Assembly (NCBI GenBank): GCA_938049075.1
Contig: CALICZ010000077.1
Coordinates: forward strand, 1-5,960
From: an uncultured Candidatus Saccharibacteria bacterium
Lineage (GTDB): Bacteria > Patescibacteriota > Saccharimonadia > Saccharimonadales > Saccharimonadaceae
Reading direction: 5' to 3'
Length of the DNA stretch: 5,960 nucleotides
Part shown: piece after piece, positions 1-5,626 of the stretch
Layout: each line of letters starts with the position of its first letter
How positions within the stretch are numbered: the stretch's first letter is position 1
The notes under the pieces: generated by a model
Databases searched by the model: none
Seen by the model: the letters and a program-made list of their open reading frames with translations, nothing else
What the model was told of the DNA's origin: nothing
Made by a program: the position numbers and the translations under genes

Positions 1-351
1 ATTATTAACACTATGTATATCTCGGTGCTGGAGCGAACGCAGCAGATTGGCCTCATGAAGGCGCTGGGGATGCGCAGCCGCGATGTTGGTAAGTTATTCC
101 GCTACGAGGCGGCGCTGATCGGCGTGATTGGCGGGGTAATTGGCGCAGGTGGGGCTAGCCTGCTGAGCTTACTGAACCCATGGATCGTCGAAAAGCTCAA
201 GTTTGAGCAGGGTATGCAGGTGCTCTTACCTGAGGCCTGGCAGATGGTCGCCCTGGTGGTGCTGCTCGCTATCCTCGGCATTATTGCCAGCTACGTACCA
301 AGCCGCAAGGCGACGAAGCTTGACCCAATTGAGGCCTTGAGGGCAGAATAA
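1..351 (+). CDS. FtsX/MacB-like ABC transporter permease, C-terminal part (5' end outside window)
   Basis: This is the last 116 residues of an ABC exporter permease; the frame is open to the left edge, so the Met at 13 is internal. The start of the fragment (SVLERTQQIGLMKALGM, residues 8-24) is the cytoplasmic segment that follows the first helix of the FtsX core domain in MacB/LolCE-type permeases. Two hydrophobic membrane segments follow (about 35-58 and 80-98), then the typical tail YVPSRKATKLDPIEALRAE. Such permeases do not usually form a channel for small solutes; they couple ATP hydrolysis in the cytoplasm to movement of periplasmic or extracytoplasmic domains. The ATPase partner starts 10 nt downstream, so the two form one transporter. 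Family assignment is firm; the substrate (lipid, peptide, drug or cell-wall-related) cannot be told. Confidence 0.93.
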   Translation: MINTMYISVLERTQQIGLMKALGMRSRDVGKLFRYEAALIGVIGGVIGAGGASLLSLLNPWIVEKLKFEQGMQVLLPEAWQMVALVVLLAILGIIASYVPSRKATKLDPIEALRAE

Positions 352-361
352 GGAGAAGGAT

Positions 362-1051
362 ATGATTGAACTACGGCATATTACCAAAACTTATGGTAAA
401 AAACACAACCAATTTACGGCGCTCCGTGATATTACCTTCACCATCCCCGAAGGCGCGAGCGTGGCGATTGTGGGTAAATCTGGCTCAGGTAAGTCCACCT
501 TGATGCACGCTATCTCTGGTCTGGACCGGCCGCAGACGGGGCAGGTCGTGATCGATGGGCAGGATATCTTGCAGATGAAGCCGCGGCAAGTTGATGCCTT
601 CCGGGCGCGGACGATTGGCTTTATCTTCCAGAGTTTCTTTGTCGAAGGTAATGATAGTGTGGTGAGCAATGTGATGCTGCCATTGGAGATCGCTGGTGTG
701 CCGCGGGCGCAGCGTAGCGCTAAGGTAAACCAGGCGCTCGAGGCAGTTGGTTTGGCGAGCAAAAAGGGTAACAAAGCTAAGGATCTGTCCGGTGGGCAGA
801 AGCAGCGCCTGGCGATTGCCCGGGCAATTGTCGGCGCGCCAAAGATCCTGTTTGCTGATGAGCCAACTGGCAACCTGGATAGCGAGACGGGTGCTCAGAT
901 TGAGGAGCTATTGTTTCGCCAGCAGCGCGAGCACGGCACAACGCTGATTATTGTGACGCACGACGACGACTTGGCCGCGCACTGTGATTACCAGGTAGTG
1001 ATTAAAGACGGGCGTGTCACGCGCCATAACATCCCAGGAGGTACGCAATGA
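362..1051 (+). CDS. ABC transporter ATP-binding protein (MacB/LolD type)
   Basis: A 229-residue single-domain ATPase, the normal length for the LolD/MacB/FtsE class. All catalytic motifs are present: Walker A GKSGSGKST (38-46), Q-loop Gln90, signature LSGGQ (142-146), Walker B ILFADE (162-167) with catalytic Glu167, D-loop NLDS (171-174) and switch His200. It would power the FtsX-like permease encoded just upstream. The start is supported by an AAGGAG site at 350-355 that overlaps the permease stop codon, 6 nt before the ATG. The stop overlaps the next gene as ATGA, implying translational coupling to the PadR gene. One departure from the family: after the Q-loop, where MacB-type ATPases usually have FNLLP followed by xLT, this protein reads FFVEGNDSVVSNV. 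That stretch faces the permease in known structures, so it may be adapted to this partner. Confidence 0.96.
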   Translation: MIELRHITKTYGKKHNQFTALRDITFTIPEGASVAIVGKSGSGKSTLMHAISGLDRPQTGQVVIDGQDILQMKPRQVDAFRARTIGFIFQSFFVEGNDSVVSNVMLPLEIAGVPRAQRSAKVNQALEAVGLASKKGNKAKDLSGGQKQRLAIARAIVGAPKILFADEPTGNLDSETGAQIEELLFRQQREHGTTLIIVTHDDDLAAHCDYQVVIKDGRVTRHNIPGGTQ

Positions 1052-1377
1052 ACGCACCCGACTATGCCGAGGCGCTGACGACGCAGCTGCGCAAAGGCTT
1101 CTTATCGTACTGCGTGCTGGTGGTGTGCGCCAAGGAGCCGCGCTACACCAGCGAGATCATCCAACAGCTCCGCCAGGCTGACCTGATGGTGGTGGAGGGG
1201 ACGATCTACCCGTTACTGAGTCGCTTGCAAAAGGATGGGCTCTTGCAGCACGAATGGAAAGAGAGTGAGCAAGGACCGCCGCGCAAGTACTACACGGCGA
1301 CGTCGTTTGGCACAGAGGTAACCAAGCAGCTCAAGCGTAATATTGCGGCGCTGAGCAGCACGATTAAGAAGTTATAA
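1048..1377 (+). CDS. PadR-family transcriptional regulator
   Basis: A 109-residue winged-helix regulator of the short PadR type (subfamily 2 size). Diagnostic features are the N-terminal QLRKGFLSYCVL helix (13-24), the recognition-helix region GTIYPLLSRLQKDGLL (51-66) and the wing GPPRKYYTAT (76-85), followed by a short C-terminal helix used for dimerisation. PadR proteins normally repress neighbouring genes for multidrug or peptide exporters and let go when a ligand or partner binds. Here the gene lies inside the exporter operon, overlapping the ATPase stop codon (ATGA at 1048-1051), with AGGAGGT at 1036-1042 as ribosome binding site. Autoregulation of the operon is therefore likely, but the promoter and operator are outside the window. 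Two Cys residues (22 and 27) lie in the first helix region; any sensing role is unproven. Confidence 0.93.
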   Translation: MNAPDYAEALTTQLRKGFLSYCVLVVCAKEPRYTSEIIQQLRQADLMVVEGTIYPLLSRLQKDGLLQHEWKESEQGPPRKYYTATSFGTEVTKQLKRNIAALSSTIKKL

Positions 1378-1388
1378 GGAGGATTCTC

Positions 1389-2675
1389 ATGAAGGAAATT
1401 ACTAACATCCACCTCGCCAAAACGCCATTTCGTGTTGAGGTCGAGGCGAAGCAGGCGCTGGGAGCGTATCTGGCGTCGATTCAGCGGCGGATGCATGCTG
1501 AGCCAGAAGCAATGCGTGAGATAGAAGCGCGGATGGTTGAGCTGCTGGCTGAGCGCGGCGTGACGCGTGATGGCGTGGTGACTGCTGAAGATGTCACGGC
1601 GCTGCGTCGCCAGATGGGTGAGCCTCGGGAGTTTGCCAGTGACGCTGCGGCAGAGGAGGACGATGCTGCGCTGCGAGATGCAGCTGAGGCGGCTTCTGCA
1701 GGCGGCGCGCCCAAGCAGCTGATGCGCGATACAGACCACGCGGTGATTGGCGGCGTGTGTGCTGGGGTGGCGGCGTACTTTGGGGTTAGTCCGCTGTGGA
1801 TTCGCCTGCTGGCGATTATCTCACCTTTTATGACGTTTGGGACGGCGATGCTGATTTATATTGTGATGTGGCTCTCTGTTCCACCAGCGGTCACGGCGTC
1901 GGATAAGCTGCGTATGGCCGGTAAGCCAGTGACGTTTGATAGCTTAAAAAAGGCCGCGGCTGAGCCTGCCGGTAGTAGCCAAGCGGCTCAGACTGCGGCG
2001 AAGGTGCTGCGTATTATGATCGGCTGCGGCGTTTTGATGATGGCGCTGGGTGCAGTCGTTGCCTTGATCGTTGGTGGGGTGATAAGCGCTGCTGCTATAT
2101 CGAGGATGGGTGACTTTGCTGCGCAGGGCTGGCTATGGCTAGCGTATGGCTGTGCGGTGCTTGGCGGCGTGGCTTTGACTGCCTTGCTTTCACTCGGCGC
2201 GTGGAGTATCTTTGCCTGGCGGCTGAAGCGGCCGGTTGGCATTGCGATGCTGGCGATGCTCCTTGTCGGGGCGATTGCCGTCTCTGGCCTGGCGGTTGGT
2301 GGGATGAACGCGGGGATGAGCCTGGAGCGTCAAATGCGTGACGTGCAGCGCACGAAGGTGGTTGACCTCGCTGATGCGAGCACGGTGCGCGTCGATGGAA
2401 CAACTCGGGCAAGCTACGGCGGCTATGCTGAGAAGCCTCGCATTGAGGTAGATTACCTGCAGATGAAGGGCGTGACAGAGCCGACGGTGACGGTGGCCAA
2501 GGACGGCAGCCGGGCGATTGTAACGGTGCAGCATGATGCCTGCCGCGATCGCTATGATATCTTCTCGGCGTGTACCTACTCGCCGAAGGATTATGTCAGT
2601 GTCCGGGTCTATGGGCCATCGCCGCAGATAGTGGAGGCTGACCATCGCCCTGATGTGGTGACCGATCGGCCATAG
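1389..2675 (+). CDS. PspC-domain membrane protein with N-terminal PadR-partner-like helical domain
   Basis: A 428-residue multi-domain membrane protein. Residues about 1-85 form a helical region of the pattern YLASIQRR, EIEARMVELLAERG, VTAEDVTALRRQMGEPREFA; it resembles the N-terminal part of other PspC proteins and the DUF1700/HAAS-type domains encoded next to PadR genes. An Ala/Glu/Asp-rich linker follows (about 85-106). The PspC domain is at 108-168 (VIGGVCAGVAAYFGVSPLWI, then a hydrophobic segment ending IVMWLSVPP). Further membrane segments lie near 206-236, 246-277 and 283-307. The C-terminal 120 residues are soluble, beta-rich in appearance, with Cys385 and Cys395 that could form a disulfide if exported. 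The start has AAGGAGG at 1376-1382, 6 nt before the ATG, overlapping the PadR stop. PspC proteins are linked to envelope-stress signalling. Last gene before a terminator; the exact role is inferred. Confidence 0.85.
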   Translation: MKEITNIHLAKTPFRVEVEAKQALGAYLASIQRRMHAEPEAMREIEARMVELLAERGVTRDGVVTAEDVTALRRQMGEPREFASDAAAEEDDAALRDAAEAASAGGAPKQLMRDTDHAVIGGVCAGVAAYFGVSPLWIRLLAIISPFMTFGTAMLIYIVMWLSVPPAVTASDKLRMAGKPVTFDSLKKAAAEPAGSSQAAQTAAKVLRIMIGCGVLMMALGAVVALIVGGVISAAAISRMGDFAAQGWLWLAYGCAVLGGVALTALLSLGAWSIFAWRLKRPVGIAMLAMLLVGAIAVSGLAVGGMNAGMSLERQMRDVQRTKVVDLADASTVRVDGTTRASYGGYAEKPRIEVDYLQMKGVTEPTVTVAKDGSRAIVTVQHDACRDRYDIFSACTYSPKDYVSVRVYGPSPQIVEADHRPDVVTDRP

Positions 2676-2700
2676 GCTAGGGGTAGCTAGTGTCAATGTC

Positions 2701-2727
2701 AAAGACCCGCTTGCATGGCGGGTTTTT
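2701..2727 (+). terminator. Intrinsic terminator of the exporter-PadR-PspC operon
   Basis: A perfect 6-bp GC-rich stem, ACCCGC (2705-2710) with GCGGGT (2718-2723), has a 7-nt loop and runs straight into TTTTT (2723-2727). The A-run at 2701-2703 pairs with the T-run and lengthens the stem. It lies 25 nt after the PspC gene stop and before the next promoter. Confidence 0.88.
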
Positions 2728-2802
2728 GCATTTTTGCTTGCGGAGAGGTGGAGCGTGAGAGATGGGCCACAGCATGGTTGGTATGGCGATTTATCTCACC
2801 TT

Positions 2803-2811
2803 TGCTATACT
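2803..2811 (+). promoter_or_regulatory. Extended -10 promoter for the phosphotransferase gene (leaderless start)
   Basis: TGC followed by TATACT (hexamer 2806-2811) is an extended -10 element. The usual spacing of 6 nt between the hexamer and the first transcribed base puts transcription start at 2818, the A of the ATG. No good -35 box is seen at 16-18 nt; TTGGTA (2778-2783) is 22 nt away, too far, which fits an extended -10 promoter. There is no Shine-Dalgarno sequence before the ATG, supporting a leaderless mRNA. Confidence 0.7.
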
Positions 2812-2817
2812 AGAGAT

Positions 2818-3825
2818 ATGAGTCAGCCGTCGTCTTCCCAGGTTTTGAGTCCATCGGCGCTTACGATGGTAGCGCAGCACTGCAAAGTGGCGCGTGATCA
2901 GGTACGGGTGGTGCCGATTGAGGGCGCGTCAACCGGGTGCCGGCGAGCTGTTGCACTGGCTGGGACGCAGGCGGTGTTTGTCAAGGAAGCCGATCCAGAA
3001 GCTTCGAACCACGCTGCACTAGCGGCGGCCCTGAGCAAAGATGATGCGGTGATTCGGGCGCTGCAGCAGGCCGGTTCGCCTCTGGTGACGGAGTTTGTTC
3101 AGTATGATGATGAGCGAGTGATTATGCTTAGCCAGGCGTATATTGCCAAGGATGGCTGGCAGTGGCAGCCGCCTGACGCGGCAGATACGCCGGCTCGTCA
3201 GCGGTATATAGCGGCGGTGCTGCGGGCGATTGCTCAGCTTGAGCAGACGCAGCTGCCCAAGGCGGCAGCTGAGACGCTTGCGCTCCATGCTACGGCGTTT
3301 GACCGAGTCGTGCAGTGTCAGGGGCTTCGGCTACTTTGCGATGATGCCACGCGGCGTGAGGAGCTCCAGCAGACGTACCGCTCCTGGGCTGAGCAAGCCA
3401 GTAAGCCAGTAATTCGTCGGCGCTACGAGCAGGTTTGTGCCGTGCTTGATAATACCGAGCGCTTAGCTGATCTCGCCATGCTGGCTCAGCAGGTGGCTGA
3501 CCAGCCGTGCGATCGGTTGAGTCATGGCGATGTGCGGAGCGAGACGATTGCCTACCATGCTGCTCAGGATGACGTGAAGCTGATTGATTGGCAGTGGGCA
3601 GCCTATGTGCCAAAGCGGTGGAGTGCAACCGAGTTCTTGCTCGATATGGCGCGCCGCGGCTACGATGTGCAGGCCTGGCAGGCTGAGCTGAATCGGCCGC
3701 TGCTTGCTGGTCTAGTAGGGTATTATGCCGTATGCAGCGCTCAGCCTGCTCCTGAGGCGGCTCAGGCAGTGCGGCGGCTCCAGGCGTATATGGCAGCCAC
3801 GGCGTATGATATGCTAGGCTGGTGA
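2818..3825 (+). CDS. APH/choline-kinase-fold phosphotransferase (aminoglycoside phosphotransferase-like)
   Basis: A 335-residue protein with the APH-family kinase fold. The frame extends upstream to a TTG at 2734, but the promoter's -10 box lies in that extension, so the ATG at 2818 is the start. The N-lobe has VFVKEA (53-58), whose Lys56 is the probable ATP-binding lysine. The C-lobe has the catalytic motif SHGDVRSETI (235-244) and the metal-binding motif LIDWQWA (255-261, Asp257). In the family the HGD is usually followed five residues later by Asn, a Mg ligand; here that position is Thr243, next to Glu242. The C-terminal 70 residues are helical, as in the family. Members phosphorylate small hydroxylated molecules such as aminoglycosides, choline, sugars or nucleosides; the substrate here is unknown and resistance should not be assumed. 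It forms its own transcription unit between the operon terminator and the next small gene. Confidence 0.8.
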   Translation: MSQPSSSQVLSPSALTMVAQHCKVARDQVRVVPIEGASTGCRRAVALAGTQAVFVKEADPEASNHAALAAALSKDDAVIRALQQAGSPLVTEFVQYDDERVIMLSQAYIAKDGWQWQPPDAADTPARQRYIAAVLRAIAQLEQTQLPKAAAETLALHATAFDRVVQCQGLRLLCDDATRREELQQTYRSWAEQASKPVIRRRYEQVCAVLDNTERLADLAMLAQQVADQPCDRLSHGDVRSETIAYHAAQDDVKLIDWQWAAYVPKRWSATEFLLDMARRGYDVQAWQAELNRPLLAGLVGYYAVCSAQPAPEAAQAVRRLQAYMAATAYDMLGW

Positions 3826-3842
3826 ATAGCTAAGGACTATTC
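3824..3842 (+). repeat. Short perfect inverted repeat overlapping the phosphotransferase stop codon
   Basis: GAATAG (3824-3829) and CTATTC (3837-3842) form a perfect 6-bp stem with a 7-nt loop. It lies at the very end of the phosphotransferase gene. There is no T-run after it and the stem is AT-rich, so it is a poor terminator; it could be an mRNA-end hairpin, an operator for the small gene that follows, or chance. Confidence 0.3.
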
Positions 3843-3916
3843 GTGGATGCTTATGGTTGCTGCAAAAAGGTTACTCATGCATATCACGAGTGCCTTGCGA
3901 GTGTCATTTTAGATGA

Positions 3917-3926
3917 TAGGAGGTGA
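3917..3926 (+). promoter_or_regulatory. Strong ribosome binding site that fixes the start of the small antitoxin-like gene
   Basis: TAGGAGGTGA matches the 16S rRNA anti-Shine-Dalgarno sequence at nearly every base and ends 7 nt before the ATG at 3934. An in-frame ATG at 3913 lies upstream of this site and has no ribosome binding site of its own, so 3934 is the better start. The strength of the site contrasts with the leaderless gene just upstream and implies a leader-containing mRNA. Confidence 0.85.
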
Positions 3927-3933
3927 ATATACC

Positions 3934-4146
3934 ATGGTAAAGACGGCGCACAGTGATTTTGAGATTGATCCAGCTACTAAGCAGGGAGAAGAGGGTGAGA
4001 TTTCGTCTCAGAGTACGCAGCCACGGTATAACCAGGAGACTGAGCGCGCGATTGCTCAGGCGCGTGCTATGATGGATGGCACGCAGCCATCGCAGCAGTA
4101 TATGTCAATTGCTGCACTGGTTGCAGCGATTGATGCAGAATCGTGA
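3934..4146 (+). CDS. Small acidic protein with RelB/DinJ antitoxin-like C-terminal half
   Basis: A 70-residue protein that I do not recognise with certainty. The first 32 residues are polar and likely flexible (many Glu, Gln, Ser and Thr). The second half, starting at YNQETERAIAQARAMMDGTQ (32-51) and ending YMSIAALVAAIDAES, has the layout of the C-terminal part of RelB/DinJ-type antitoxins: a helix, a Gly/Pro break, a Tyr-Ser turn and a terminal helix with the pattern xLxxxID. In antitoxins this part wraps the toxin. The N-terminal ribbon-helix-helix DNA-binding domain of that family is not evident. No intact toxin gene follows; a possible decayed one is discussed at 4342-4548. Upstream, CGAGTG occurs twice one helical turn apart (3887-3892 and 3898-3903), a possible regulatory site. 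A real, expressed gene is likely given the ribosome binding site; function is tentative. Confidence 0.65.
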   Translation: MVKTAHSDFEIDPATKQGEEGEISSQSTQPRYNQETERAIAQARAMMDGTQPSQQYMSIAALVAAIDAES

Positions 4147-4329
4147 TGTGAACCCTTTGATATGCTATGAGAAGACGACGATTCGTGAGTGGGGTTAGAA
4201 GAGAAATAGGTCAGGCACGTAAGAGGGGCGATGGTGTGTTTTGATTATGGTGAATAGTAGCACTTGAGTTATATCTTCATTTTCTTCATCTCCTGATGCA
4301 GTGTACGACTTGGATAAACGAACTCAGAT

Positions 4330-4335
4330 TATATT
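4330..4335 (+). promoter_or_regulatory. Possible -10 box giving a leaderless start at 4342
   Basis: TATATT lies exactly 6 nt before the ATG at 4342, the same geometry as the TATACT box and ATG at 2818. No TGn extension is present and no convincing -35 box is seen at normal spacing, so this is a weak candidate. The strong terminator at 4585-4635 shows that some plus-strand transcript probably passes here. Confidence 0.3.
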
Positions 4336-4341
4336 CAGCTC

Positions 4342-4548
4342 ATGAAACAAAATAATCACGTCAGAGTGGTACGGGTAAGGGGAGTATCTACTAATGATGT
4401 GGTTGCTTTGCTTGCTCGTTTTGTACTTGCCCTGTCATGGGAAAGAGGGCAGCCATGCAAGGAAGGAGCACACCGTATAACGTATACGGGATGGCGTGGC
4501 CGCGAGAATATGGGTTGTCTTGCTACATGTGGGGTATATGACAAATGA
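4342..4548 (+). CDS. Hypothetical 68-residue ORF, possibly a decayed YafQ-like toxin
   Basis: The ORF starts with ATG placed for a leaderless transcript; there is no Shine-Dalgarno site. The product is basic and matches no family I can name with confidence. A weak resemblance to YafQ/RelE-type toxins can be drawn: the segment from His44 through GWRGRENMG (50-58) to Tyr66 parallels the YafQ pattern H, WxGxRExH, then a Tyr, with the Arg-Glu pair and the Tyr at the same distances from His. The catalytic-region His is replaced by Met58, and an intact N-terminus and C-terminus are lacking, so if related it is a remnant. The preceding gene looks like an antitoxin, which makes this worth testing. 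A chance ORF of this length is not improbable, and the stretch may instead be non-coding RNA. Confidence 0.25.
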   Translation: MKQNNHVRVVRVRGVSTNDVVALLARFVLALSWERGQPCKEGAHRITYTGWRGRENMGCLATCGVYDK

Positions 4549-4584
4549 TGAGGGATGTAGTGGTGCAAGCAATAGTCTATTTGT

Positions 4585-4635
4585 CGTGCAGCGCGATGAG
4601 CGTGAGTATGGGTACGCTGAGCGGTGCACGTTTTT
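4585..4635 (+). terminator. Long intrinsic terminator with no confident gene before it
   Basis: CGTGCA (4585-4590) pairs with TGCACG (4625-4630); after one G/G mismatch CGC (4592-4594) pairs with GCG (4621-4623); after a small internal loop AGCGT (4599-4603) pairs with ACGCT (4614-4618) around a 10-nt loop. That is 14 base pairs, followed directly by TTTTT (4631-4635). It would stop plus-strand transcripts before they run into the convergent minus-strand gene ending at 4778. Confidence 0.72.
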
Positions 4636-4777
4636 AATTTGCCAGACCGCCTGATGATACCTAGAGAAAAGAGTTGCTCTTGTACTGAGCGGTATTTGCG
4701 TGGAAGGGTTTAATATGCAGGAGATTGCTTAAGGTATCCGCTCGAGGCACTAATGTCGTGGGTATAACGCAAGGATA

Positions 4778-5626
4778 CTAGCGCCATAGTTCTTCAAGTG
4801 AGTAGGAGCGTTCTGGCTTGTCAATCGGTGTCCATAATGGTGCTCGGTTTTCTTGGGCTAGTGCTTGATGTGTGATAGCTATCTGCACGGCAGTGTCACA
4901 ATCGACGCGTTGCCGCACTGCTCGAATAGTTCGCTGCAAGTGTCGCTGCTCTCGATTCGATGCCACAACGAAGAGCAGGGCAGGTAATGGCTGTCCTGTG
5001 ACTGCCCAGCCGCCATGACGGAAGTATGAGAGGTACTGGGCAATTGTTTTGGTGATTGCTGCTCGCGGCGTATTTGCAGCAAAGATATCGAGAAAGAAGC
5101 GACGCGTCTCTGAGGTTGTTTTGAGTGACCCAAAGGCATCGGGTAGCTTTTGAGGAAAGTAGTGGTAGTGTGCCATCTCCCGCGGCAAAAACACCCGCAG
5201 TGCTGGATGGCACTGCTGCAGCTGATGAGTCCACTGGTACACGGCAAGTACGTGGTCGACAAACGATTGGCTGACCTGGGCATCTCGATAGCTTGCTTTG
5301 ATGAGCTGCGCCGTCACCCGAGGTTCGTTATCGATCTGCTGCAGTACCCGCAGCCCTCGCGCTGTCAAATAGTAGGCTGCTGGTTTGCCTTGGAGCTTCA
5401 TGTGGCTAGTATAGCGGCGTGCTACAAGACTATGGTTACATAGGGCAGTAAGACGGGTATGTAAGCTTGATCCAGCAGCAACCCCGAGGCTCTTGGCAAG
5501 TAACTGCCGCGTTCCAAAACGGTATCGGTACAATGTGATAAGAATAGAATGTTGTCGTTGCCCTAACACTGAGCGCTTATCTGTGCCAAGCTGAACACGA
5601 TTTTGTTTATTTTCTCTCTTGCTCAT
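4778..5626 (-). CDS. Replic_Relax (replication-relaxation) family winged-helix protein
   Basis: A 282-residue protein with the layout of the Replic_Relax family, found on plasmids and in integrated elements and common in Saccharibacteria and Actinobacteria. Residues about 24-95 form a winged helix: HSILITLYRYRFGTRQLLA, a helix with SSLHTRLTALCNHSLVARR, and the wing ending AAYYLTARGLRVL. The C-terminal part has the family's conserved core: LPDAF (161-165), RRFFLDIF (175-182), Lys193 and YLSYFRHGGW (198-207), then LPALLFVVASNREQR. The spacing PD, D, K recalls a PD-(D/E)xK-like fold, which is inference. A role in plasmid-like replication or DNA relaxation is the family label, not shown here. The ATG at 5626 has AAGGAGA at 5645-5639, a long 12-nt spacing. 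Stop is TAG. It faces the plus-strand genes, and its upstream DNA is an extreme low-complexity tract. Confidence 0.75.
   Translation of the reverse strand: MSKRENKQNRVQLGTDKRSVLGQRQHSILITLYRYRFGTRQLLAKSLGVAAGSSLHTRLTALCNHSLVARRYTSHMKLQGKPAAYYLTARGLRVLQQIDNEPRVTAQLIKASYRDAQVSQSFVDHVLAVYQWTHQLQQCHPALRVFLPREMAHYHYFPQKLPDAFGSLKTTSETRRFFLDIFAANTPRAAITKTIAQYLSYFRHGGWAVTGQPLPALLFVVASNREQRHLQRTIRAVRQRVDCDTAVQIAITHQALAQENRAPLWTPIDKPERSYSLEELWR

Larger units (their letters stand above)
4342..4635 (+). ncRNA. Candidate structured RNA (alternative reading of the same transcript)
   Basis: The stretch between the -10-like box and the terminator carries several perfect complementary pairs: TGCCCT (4428-4433) with AGGGCA (4446-4451); CCGTATA (4473-4479) with TATACGG (4483-4489), a 7-bp stem with a 3-nt loop; CTTGCTACAT (4519-4528) with ATGTA (4555-4559) and GCAAG (4565-4569), a 10-bp helix with a 5-nt bulge; and a long-range TTGCTTGC (4408-4415) with GCAAGCAA (4565-4572), which would compete with the last one. 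No motif of RNase P RNA, tmRNA, SRP RNA or 6S RNA was recognised. Some of these pairs are expected by chance in 290 nt, so the call is tentative. Confidence 0.25.
4147..4777. other. 631-nt interval without a confident gene
   Basis: Between the small antitoxin-like gene and the convergent Replic_Relax gene no protein gene can be supported firmly. In 4147-4341 all plus-strand frames are broken by stops and no tRNA or rRNA signature is seen; TCTTCAT occurs twice (4274-4280 and 4283-4289). From 4330 to 4635 there is a possible transcription unit with a -10-like box, a 68-codon ORF, several inverted repeats and a strong terminator. In 4636-4777 there is a perfect 6-bp inverted repeat, GTATCC (4734-4739) with GGATAC (4773-4778), which touches the minus-strand stop codon but lacks a T-run. 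Confidence 0.6.

Noticed and set aside
391..873. Long minus-strand ORF inside the ATPase gene, and similar antisense frames under the PspC and phosphotransferase genes
   Set aside because: They lie opposite genes with complete conserved motifs and have low-complexity, Arg/Ser/Pro-rich products typical of antisense shadows.
2734..2817. Upstream extension of the phosphotransferase frame to a TTG at 2734
   Set aside because: It begins in the T-rich tail of the operon terminator, has no ribosome binding site, and contains the -10 box of the gene's own promoter; the ATG at 2818 is better supported.
3913..3933. In-frame ATG at 3913 as start of the antitoxin-like gene
   Set aside because: The near-perfect Shine-Dalgarno site lies downstream of it and points to the ATG at 3934.
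4356..4629. Two overlapping minus-strand ORFs opposite the orphan transcription unit
   Set aside because: No ribosome binding sites, no recognisable motifs, and their composition looks like a shadow of the plus-strand sequence and its hairpins.
4342..4635. RNase P RNA, tmRNA, SRP RNA or 6S RNA
   Set aside because: None of their conserved core motifs is visible; the short GGAAGGAGCA at 4461-4470 recalls SRP RNA but the flanking sequence does not fit.
4669..4681. Minus-strand terminator for the Replic_Relax gene (AAGAG with CTCTT)
   Set aside because: Only 5 bp, AT-rich, and followed on the minus strand by an interrupted T-run; about 100 nt past the stop codon. Too weak to call.
4734..4778. 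Perfect 6-bp inverted repeat GTATCC/GGATAC at the Replic_Relax stop codon as an attachment site or terminator
   Set aside because: The loop is 33 nt, there is no T-run on either side, and no second copy or integrase is visible.
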